From: Bacteroidota bacterium
Lineage (GTDB): Bacteria; Bacteroidota; Bacteroidia; Bacteroidales; F082
DNA: 12,478 nt
NCBI GenBank assembly: GCA_002686705.1
Contig: NYYH01000024.1
Location: 7,137 to 19,614 of the forward strand
Direction of reading: 5' to 3'
Each line of letters starts with the position of its first letter. Within the stretch, counting starts at the first letter, position 1. The notes under the pieces are model-generated. The model ran no database searches and was not told the origin of the DNA. It saw only the letters and a program-made list of their open reading frames with translations. The translations under genes were made by a program, and so were the position numbers. This document shows positions 6,734 to 12,478 of this stretch, in pieces.

Positions 6734-9328
6734 ATGAAGCAAATAAGTATACTATTATTGGTACTCCTATCCAATATACTATTATCACAAACATCTGATG
6801 ATTTTGAAGATGGTAATTTTACTGAAAACCCTGAATGGACGGGAAACTTGCAATTGTTTAAAGTTAATTCAGCTTTCCAACTTCAGTTAAACGACAGCAT
6901 AGAAAATAAGGTTTATCTCGGCACAACAAATACAATGATAAACAATACTGAATGGAGGTGCTGGATAAAACTTGGTTTTAGTCCATCCGGAAATAACAAT
7001 GCACGTTATTATCTTGTGAGTAACAAACAAGATTTGTCAGATTCGCTGGCTGGATATTTTTTACAATTTGGAGAATCAGGGAGTAACGATGCTATTGAGT
7101 TGTTCAGGCAAGATGGAACTGAGCTCTTCTCCGTTTGTCGTAGTATAGAAGGAATTATTTCTAGTTCATTCGAAATTCGAGTAAAAGTTACAAGAGACGG
7201 CGTTGGACTTTGGAAACTGTTTGTTGACCAATCTGGAGGTGAAGATTTCACTTTTGAAGCTGAGGGAATTGATAACACATTTACCCAAACATCTCAGCTA
7301 GGGTTTCTGTGTAGATATACAAAAAGTAATAGCAATAAAATGTACTTTGATGATGTTTATGCAGGGCCATTTATTGTAGATAATGAACCGCCTGTACTTT
7401 TAGGAATTACAGTTGATACCGATAGCACAGTAACACTTCAATTTAACGAATCATTAAATGAAGGAAGCGTGGCTTTAATTAATAATTATGAAGTTGATAA
7501 TGGGATAGGCAATCCGACTAGTGCTTTTCGTGACGACAATGATGCTTCTATAATCAGGTTATCTTTCAATTCTAAGTTTGAGTTGGGTAAAAATTACTTG
7601 ATGGCCGTTTCGGGAGTTAAAGATCTGGTAGAAAATATTATGATTCCACAGCAAATGAATTTTGTTTACTACCAACCGCAACCTATGGATGTGGTTATTA
7701 ATGAGATTATGGCTGATCCCAATCCATCTGTTGGACTTCCAGATTATGAATATTTAGAATTGTATAATCAAACCGAAACAAATATTGATCTTGATAACTG
7801 GACATTAATAATAGGAACATCAGAAAAAACTTTTAGTTCGATTAATATAAATGCAGGTAGTTATTTAATCATTGCCAAAGAAGCGGCCTACGATGAGTTG
7901 AGTACATATGGTGATTTTTATGGATTTAGCAGTTTTTCCTTAACAAATGCGGGTCAAACTATTCAGCTTAAAAGCAACAATGGGGAAACAATTTCTAGTG
8001 TCACTTATGCCTCTAATTGGTATAACGATCCAGTTAAAGAAGAGGGTGGCTGGTCACTTGAACAGAAGTACGCTGCTAATATTTGCTCTGGAAAAGAAAA
8101 CTGGACAGCATCTATCAACAATAAAGGTGGCACTCCTGCCACTATTAACTCTGTAGCAAACAATACCTTACTATTGCCTCAATTAAGCAAGCTTGAAGTA
8201 TTAACCGATAACATAATACAACTTTATTTTAACCAAAGTATGGATGAAGAATTATTAAGTAATAATGACTTGTATAACGTGGATAATAACATTGGTTCTC
8301 CGGAATATGTTTATACCTACTATGATGAACCCGAAAAAGTTGAGCTCTATTTCGAAAACAGATTTATACCTGGTGTAACTTACGAGCTTACCATTAGCAA
8401 TAATTTAATGAATTGTATGCTTTTAAATTTACCAGATGACACTTTGGTATATTTTGGGTTGCCGGATATCGTAACATCAAATGATATTGTTATAAATGAA
8501 ATACTTTTTAATCCCTGGACGAATGGTAAGGACTATGTTGAACTTTACAATCCGTCTTCTAAAATTATTGATCTATCAACTTTAAGTATAGGTTCAATTA
8601 AAGAAAATCCTCCAAATCCACCCGATACTTCTATATATAATATTGTTAGCTCACAATCTTTATTTATGCCTGATGAATATATGGTTCTAACAATGTCGCC
8701 CGAAGCAGTTATGAAACAATATACAATTAAAGATCCTAATGCTTTTTTAAAGGTAGATCCTTTTCCTTCTTATAATAACGATGAAGGTCATGTATTTCTC
8801 ATTTCCAATGATGATATTATAATTGATTCACTTAGTTACTCTGAAGATATGCAATTTCCGCTTTTAGTTTATTTTGAAGGTGTGGCTTTGGAACGCATAG
8901 TTCCCAATATGTTAATTAATGGCATCAACAATTGGCATTCTGCAGCTGAAAATGCTGGATTTGGGACTCCGGGATATAAAAATTCTCAACATGTTTCGAA
9001 TAATAAAAAAGTTGATGAAATAATAATAGAACCTGAAATATTTTCACCAAATAACGACGGTTTTGAAGATATAATAAGTATACTATATGAGTTTGATAAA
9101 CCCGGTTATGTTATGTCGGCAACTATATTTAACGCTGAAGGTTACTCTATTAAAAAACTTACAAACAACGAATATCTTGGTTCTGAAGGAAGCATTTCCT
9201 GGGATGGAATACAGGATGATAATTCTAAAGCCCCGGTTGGGATTTATGTTTTTTTTATAACAATTTATGATGCTGAGGGAAAAGTTAAAAATTACAAAAA
9301 AACAGGTGTCCTAGCTACTAAACTTTAA
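6734..9328 (+). CDS. Secreted lamin-tail-domain surface protein
   Basis: An 864-residue exported protein. A signal peptide covers about residues 1-19 (basic MKQ, hydrophobic ILLLVLLSNILL, SQT). Next is an N-terminal beta-rich domain at about 22-215 resembling concanavalin-like lectin folds (DFEDGNF start, FDDVYAGP end). Two similar modules follow: an Ig-like domain of SbsA/Big_5 type (218-312 and 482-575) and then a lamin-tail domain (318-470 and 582-748). The lamin-tail domains are marked by VVINEIMADPNP...YEYLELYN and IVINEILFNPW...DYVELYN. The C-terminus (765-864) begins FSPNNDGFEDI, contains SISWDGIQDDN and PVGIYVFFI, and resembles FlgD-like Ig domains used at the end of many secreted Bacteroidota proteins. 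No catalytic motif is visible, so an adhesive or structural envelope role is likely but unproven. The ATG fits the signal peptide. The next gene follows after 37 bp on the same strand. Confidence 0.88.
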   Translation: MKQISILLLVLLSNILLSQTSDDFEDGNFTENPEWTGNLQLFKVNSAFQLQLNDSIENKVYLGTTNTMINNTEWRCWIKLGFSPSGNNNARYYLVSNKQDLSDSLAGYFLQFGESGSNDAIELFRQDGTELFSVCRSIEGIISSSFEIRVKVTRDGVGLWKLFVDQSGGEDFTFEAEGIDNTFTQTSQLGFLCRYTKSNSNKMYFDDVYAGPFIVDNEPPVLLGITVDTDSTVTLQFNESLNEGSVALINNYEVDNGIGNPTSAFRDDNDASIIRLSFNSKFELGKNYLMAVSGVKDLVENIMIPQQMNFVYYQPQPMDVVINEIMADPNPSVGLPDYEYLELYNQTETNIDLDNWTLIIGTSEKTFSSININAGSYLIIAKEAAYDELSTYGDFYGFSSFSLTNAGQTIQLKSNNGETISSVTYASNWYNDPVKEEGGWSLEQKYAANICSGKENWTASINNKGGTPATINSVANNTLLLPQLSKLEVLTDNIIQLYFNQSMDEELLSNNDLYNVDNNIGSPEYVYTYYDEPEKVELYFENRFIPGVTYELTISNNLMNCMLLNLPDDTLVYFGLPDIVTSNDIVINEILFNPWTNGKDYVELYNPSSKIIDLSTLSIGSIKENPPNPPDTSIYNIVSSQSLFMPDEYMVLTMSPEAVMKQYTIKDPNAFLKVDPFPSYNNDEGHVFLISNDDIIIDSLSYSEDMQFPLLVYFEGVALERIVPNMLINGINNWHSAAENAGFGTPGYKNSQHVSNNKKVDEIIIEPEIFSPNNDGFEDIISILYEFDKPGYVMSATIFNAEGYSIKKLTNNEYLGSEGSISWDGIQDDNSKAPVGIYVFFITIYDAEGKVKNYKKTGVLATKL

Positions 9329-9365
9329 TCTTTATTTGTTATTTTGTCATCATAAAAAATACTGA

Positions 9366-11171
9366 ATGACAAATATTAAAAATAATCCTAAAGTTTACTT
9401 TGAACAGCAACGATTAAAGTTTACAAAATCTTTGCATGATGTAAAACACAAAATCAAAAGAATTTCTTTACTACGCATAATTGTTTTTTTGATTACCACA
9501 ATTGGCATTTATCTTTCGGTTGCTAATGGACATGATATACTTGCAATTGCGTTTACTTTAGGAATCGGTCTTTTTATTTACTTGGTGAAAATACATACCG
9601 GTTTAGAGAAAGACAGACTTTGGAATGAAACTCTGGTTACAATAAATAAGAATGAGTTAAGAATACTAGATGGAGACACTATCGATATGGATGCTGGTTC
9701 AGAATTTTTACATCCATCACACCCATACAACGAAGACCTTGATGTTTTTGGTGATAGGTCATTATTTCAATTAATTAATCGTACAGCTACAACAACCGGA
9801 AGAAGTACTTTGGCTCATAAGCTTAATAATTTGATCACCAACATTAACAGTCTTGTAGATCGTCAACTTGCTATTTCCTGCTTACGTGATAAAGCTGATT
9901 GGAGGCAAAATTTTCTTGCAATTGGCAAGATCTTTAAGGAGAAACAGGATGACCTTCCCGGATTATTAGCGTGGTCACAAACTTCTGATGTCAGATTCAA
10001 TACAATGTTTTATCGCATAATGCTAATTGTTAATCCTATAATTGGTTTTGGTGTGTTAACACTTATTGAGTTGGAAATATTCACAATAAGTACATTTTTA
10101 ATTTTCTTGCTATTACCTGTTGCCTTGGTTGGCACGAAACTAGGCCTGTTAAATAAAATCCATGCTCAGTTAAGTAAGAAATCAGGGCTATTATCAAAAT
10201 ACGCCAAACTATTTAGGTTAATTGCTTTCGAAGAATTTAATTCGAAATTATTACTTAAGATTAAAGAAAATATTAGCGGTGAACATTCTGCACATCGAGC
10301 TATAAAAAGTCTCGCAAAAATTTCAAAGTCGATGGATTACAGGCTTAATATGCTTGTTGGAGTGTTTTTAAATGTTTTCTTTTTATGGGATATTAGGCAG
10401 GCAATCAAAATCGAAAAGTGGAAAAATCGCTATACAACCTATATGGAAAATTGGTTTGATCAACTTTCTACAATGGATGAATTAAACTCTTTTGCCGGGT
10501 TTGCCTTTAACTTTCCAAATTCTACGTTTCCAGAATTTAGCACGAAAGATTTTAAGATTAGAGCAACTAATGTTACTCATCCACTTATCTCTCAAAAAGA
10601 GTGTATAGGAAATGATATTACCATAGATGGTTGGAAACAATTCCAGATTATTACAGGAGCAAATATGGCAGGAAAGAGCACATATTTACGTACAGTTGGA
10701 GTAAATATGGTATTGGCATTAACTGGTTCTCCTGTGCTTGCAGATAGTTTTATCATGAAACCTGTAGGTATATTTACAGGAATAAAAACAACTGATTCAA
10801 TACAAAACGGTGAATCTTATTTTTTTGCTGAACTAAAAAAATTGAAAGAACTGATAAATAAACTAGAGGATGGTCAACAACTTTTTGTAATATTAGATGA
10901 GGTTCTGAAAGGAACAAACTCGGCTGATAAGCAAAAAGGATCAATGGCTTTGATAACACAATTGATTAAACTAAGCTCATCTGGAATGATCGCTACACAC
11001 GATCTTGCTCTTGGTAGTTTGGCCAATAATTTTCCTGATAATGTAACAAACAAGCGATTCGAAGTCGAGATTGCCAATAAAGAACTTGTTTTTGATTACA
11101 AACTCAAAAATGGTATTTCACAAAATCTAAACGCAACATTTCTAATGAAAAAAATGGGGATAACTATTTAA
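9366..11171 (+). CDS. Membrane-anchored MutS-family ATPase
   Basis: A 601-residue protein with the MutS core and ATPase but not a true MutS. The C-terminal ABC-type ATPase has Walker A GANMAGKST (431-439), the signature-like DSIQNGESYFFAEL (477-490), Walker B LFVILDE (506-512) and the switch His in ATHD (H545). A segment starting LFQLINRTATTTGRSTL (133-149) and ending in VDRQLAISCL matches the start of the MutS core/lever domain. The mismatch-recognition domain with its Phe-x-Glu motif and the connector domain are absent. In their place are two N-terminal membrane helices (about 33-52 and 56-76), and a further hydrophobic pair (about 215-235 and 238-257) interrupts the lever. No Smr nuclease domain is present. 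MutS-like proteins of this kind are usually annotated as mismatch repair proteins, but membrane anchoring makes canonical repair doubtful. It is probably co-transcribed with the lamin-tail gene. The function is unknown. Confidence 0.9.
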   Translation: MTNIKNNPKVYFEQQRLKFTKSLHDVKHKIKRISLLRIIVFLITTIGIYLSVANGHDILAIAFTLGIGLFIYLVKIHTGLEKDRLWNETLVTINKNELRILDGDTIDMDAGSEFLHPSHPYNEDLDVFGDRSLFQLINRTATTTGRSTLAHKLNNLITNINSLVDRQLAISCLRDKADWRQNFLAIGKIFKEKQDDLPGLLAWSQTSDVRFNTMFYRIMLIVNPIIGFGVLTLIELEIFTISTFLIFLLLPVALVGTKLGLLNKIHAQLSKKSGLLSKYAKLFRLIAFEEFNSKLLLKIKENISGEHSAHRAIKSLAKISKSMDYRLNMLVGVFLNVFFLWDIRQAIKIEKWKNRYTTYMENWFDQLSTMDELNSFAGFAFNFPNSTFPEFSTKDFKIRATNVTHPLISQKECIGNDITIDGWKQFQIITGANMAGKSTYLRTVGVNMVLALTGSPVLADSFIMKPVGIFTGIKTTDSIQNGESYFFAELKKLKELINKLEDGQQLFVILDEVLKGTNSADKQKGSMALITQLIKLSSSGMIATHDLALGSLANNFPDNVTNKRFEVEIANKELVFDYKLKNGISQNLNATFLMKKMGITI

Positions 11172-11286
11172 AATTTTTGTGGTTTTGGTTAGTTGAAAAC
11201 TTGTACATATCTGAAATTTACCTTTATAAACTATAAACTTTCAATTTTAAGAACTTTCATTCATACTAAATCATATTTCTCTTTCG

Positions 11287-11317
11287 TTTGCATTTTAAGA
11301 GATTGTCTGTAATTTTG
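11287..11317 (+). promoter_or_regulatory. Consensus Bacteroidota promoter for the coiled-coil gene
   Basis: TTTG at 11287-11290, a 19-base spacer, then TAATTTTG at 11310-11317, followed by C as in many strong promoters of this phylum. Both boxes match the consensus exactly. Transcription should start near 11324, about 12 bases before the ATG at 11337. The rest of the 165-bp gap (11172-11286) shows no clear terminator for the preceding gene, only AT-rich sequence with an AACTTTCA direct repeat at 11236 and 11252. Confidence 0.75.
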
Positions 11318-11336
11318 CAAACTAAAATTTGTAGCT

Positions 11337-12263
11337 ATGGAACAGCAGAAAAATAATAGCGTGCAACGAGCTCAAGGAAGCTCCAATATTTGGATGTACA
11401 TCGTTATAGTTATTATGGCTCTAGGTATAATTGGAGTATCATTATGGTTGTTATCTGTTAAGAGCACAATGAATGAGCTACTTGCCGAAAAAGAAGTTCA
11501 AAAAGCAGAATTGTATCAAGAGCTACAAGTTTTAATGTCGGAACATGAAGAGACAAAAGCGGCTTACGGTGATCTCACTGATTCATTACAGGTAATGGAT
11601 AGTGTAATTCAAGCAAATGCTGTTGAAATAAAGAAAATGCTCAATTACAAATGGGAGTACTATAAGATAAAGAAAAAAATGTCGAGACTTCAAGTTATTG
11701 CTCAAGGCTATGTCAGGCAAATGGATTCGATAGTTACCATTAACCAGGATCTTACAGAAGAAAATCTGCAGATCAAGGAAGAAATAAAAATTGAAAGACG
11801 AAAATATCAAAAGCTGGAGGAGGAAACAGAAACACTCACGGGGAAAGTTGAAGAAGCTTCAGTATTGACTGCTTATAATTTAAAAGCTACAGCTATTCAT
11901 AAAAAAGGTGGTGGTAAAGAAGTAGCTACTGACAAGATCAGACGTGCAGATCTCATAAAGGTCTGCTTAACTTTGGGGGAAAATTCAATTATTAAAGCTG
12001 GTGAAAAAACAATTTATGTTCGAATCGCCGAACCTGATAAAAAAATACTTGTTCAAGGAAGGGATGATTCGTATTCGTTTACGATTAATAATGAAGTGCT
12101 CCAATATTCAATAATGAAAGAGGTAAACTACGATAACAATTCTGTTGATCTGTGTGTTAGGTGGACAAAACGTAGTACACAGGAACTACAACCAGGACTT
12201 TACCACGTGGATATTTTTGAAAGTGGAAACAACATCGGTCACACAACCTTTACATTAAAGTAA
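11337..12263 (+). CDS. Single-pass membrane coiled-coil protein, unknown function
   Basis: A 308-residue protein I do not recognise as a named family. A short polar N-terminus (1-17) is followed by one transmembrane helix at about 18-41 (WMYIVIVIMALGIIGVSLWLL). A long heptad-rich, highly charged region at about 43-175 is a probable coiled coil, with a short break near 103-125. A Gly/Lys-rich linker (KKGGGKE, 189-195) leads to a compact beta-rich C-terminal domain (about 199-308) with DLIKVCLTLGENSIIKAGEKT and a terminal GLYHVDIFESG...HTTFTLK; this resembles conserved Bacteroidota hypothetical proteins. The layout suggests an N-terminal anchor holding a rod and a globular head, the head most likely periplasmic. 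It has its own consensus promoter, so it need not belong to the operon of the MutS-like gene. The ATG is well placed by the promoter. Function is unknown; a structural or scaffolding role is only a guess. Confidence 0.85.
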   Translation: MEQQKNNSVQRAQGSSNIWMYIVIVIMALGIIGVSLWLLSVKSTMNELLAEKEVQKAELYQELQVLMSEHEETKAAYGDLTDSLQVMDSVIQANAVEIKKMLNYKWEYYKIKKKMSRLQVIAQGYVRQMDSIVTINQDLTEENLQIKEEIKIERRKYQKLEEETETLTGKVEEASVLTAYNLKATAIHKKGGGKEVATDKIRRADLIKVCLTLGENSIIKAGEKTIYVRIAEPDKKILVQGRDDSYSFTINNEVLQYSIMKEVNYDNNSVDLCVRWTKRSTQELQPGLYHVDIFESGNNIGHTTFTLK

Positions 12264-12305
12264 TTTAGAATTTATAAGATTTAAGATTTTAAACTATCTG
12301 TGAAA

Positions 12306-12478
12306 TTATTGATTAGTCTTTTTTACTATTAGCCCCACTTCAATAATTCCTGGAGTTTCTGTCTTGTTCATTTTATTCTCAATACTAACTTTACAAATTC
12401 CTGTTTTATTATGAGAAAAAAGTGATTTATTAAATGTTTTAAACTCTATTTTATATTTTATTAAGATTATAATTAAAA
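12306..12478 (-). CDS. C-terminal fragment of an unidentified protein, truncated at the window edge
   Basis: An open minus-strand frame enters from the right edge and ends at TAA (12306-12308), convergent with the coiled-coil gene 42 bp away. The last 33 residues (12309-12407) have a balanced, protein-like composition, containing GICKVSIENKMNK and TPGIIEVGLIVKK. The 23 residues encoded by 12408-12478 are instead Ile/Lys/Phe/Asn-rich, as expected of translated non-coding AT-rich DNA. That stretch is an exact copy of the asd leader. The change falls exactly at the repeat boundary, so only 12306-12407 is likely to be genuine gene sequence. The tail is too short to assign a family. No terminator hairpin is evident in 12264-12305. 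Confidence 0.5.
   Translation of the reverse strand, partial: LIIILIKYKIEFKTFNKSLFSHNKTGICKVSIENKMNKTETPGIIEVGLIVKKTNQ
12408..12478. repeat. 71-bp direct repeat, copy B (window edge)
   Basis: Identical to 6608-6678 across all 71 bases and cut by the end of the window, so the true length is unknown. It follows the coding-like 3' end of a minus-strand gene without any visible target-site duplication or inverted repeat. It could be an assembly or amplification join, the beginning of a second tandem copy of the 5,800-bp unit 6608-12407, or a dispersed repeat. Confidence 0.95.

Noticed and set aside
9329..9365. Possible promoter (TTATTTTG) in the gap before the MutS-like gene
   Set aside because: Second position mismatches TAnnTTTG and no -33 box stands at a suitable spacing; co-transcription is simpler.
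9366..11171. Calling this gene mutS, mutS2 or a defence ATPase
   Set aside because: It lacks the mismatch-recognition domain of MutS and the Smr domain of MutS2, and no nuclease or other defence partner is adjacent.
11236..11259. AACTTTCA direct repeat with 16-base spacing upstream of the coiled-coil gene
   Set aside because: Only 8 bp in AT-rich DNA and well upstream of the promoter; chance is likely.

Overview
This is an AT-rich window (by eye about one third G+C) from a member of the Bacteroidota. Four things point there: a lipoprotein-type M3 peptidase and a secreted C69 dipeptidase, a lamin-tail/FlgD-like surface protein, weak or absent Shine-Dalgarno sequences, and upstream elements that fit the Bacteroidota promoter consensus TTTG-N~19-TAnnTTTG. 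The order and genus cannot be fixed from sequence alone. I found no phage genes, transposases, CRISPR arrays, tRNAs or rRNAs.

Left half (1-6592, all on the minus strand, read right to left): asd (aspartate-semialdehyde dehydrogenase) is followed directly by ribF (riboflavin kinase/FAD synthetase), whose GTG start abuts the asd stop codon. Next come a secreted C69-family dipeptidase with its own promoter, a lipoprotein dipeptidyl carboxypeptidase of family M3, and a small nitroreductase-family flavoprotein. The two exported peptidases make a plausible peptide-scavenging pair: one releases dipeptides and the other splits them.

Middle (6593-6733): a 141-bp divergent intergenic region. It holds a good minus-strand promoter for asd, a perfect 16-bp dyad over the -7 region, and the first copy of a 71-bp sequence that reappears at the right edge of the window.

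Right half (6734-12263, plus strand): a large secreted protein with two Ig-like/lamin-tail pairs and a FlgD-like C-terminal domain; 37 bp later a membrane-anchored MutS-family ATPase lacking mismatch-recognition domains; then, behind a consensus promoter, a single-pass membrane coiled-coil protein of unknown function.

Right edge (12306-12478): the C-terminal end of a minus-strand gene, which at 12408 runs into an exact copy of 6608-6678. The copies are direct, offset by exactly 5,800 bp, and identical to the last base of the window. This is the strongest unexplained structure here. It may be an assembly or amplification chimera, the start of a tandem 5.8-kb duplication or circle junction, or a dispersed repeat; I consider an artefact most likely. 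I see no convincing new defence or mobile system. The most interesting biology is the membrane-bound MutS-like ATPase and its neighbours.
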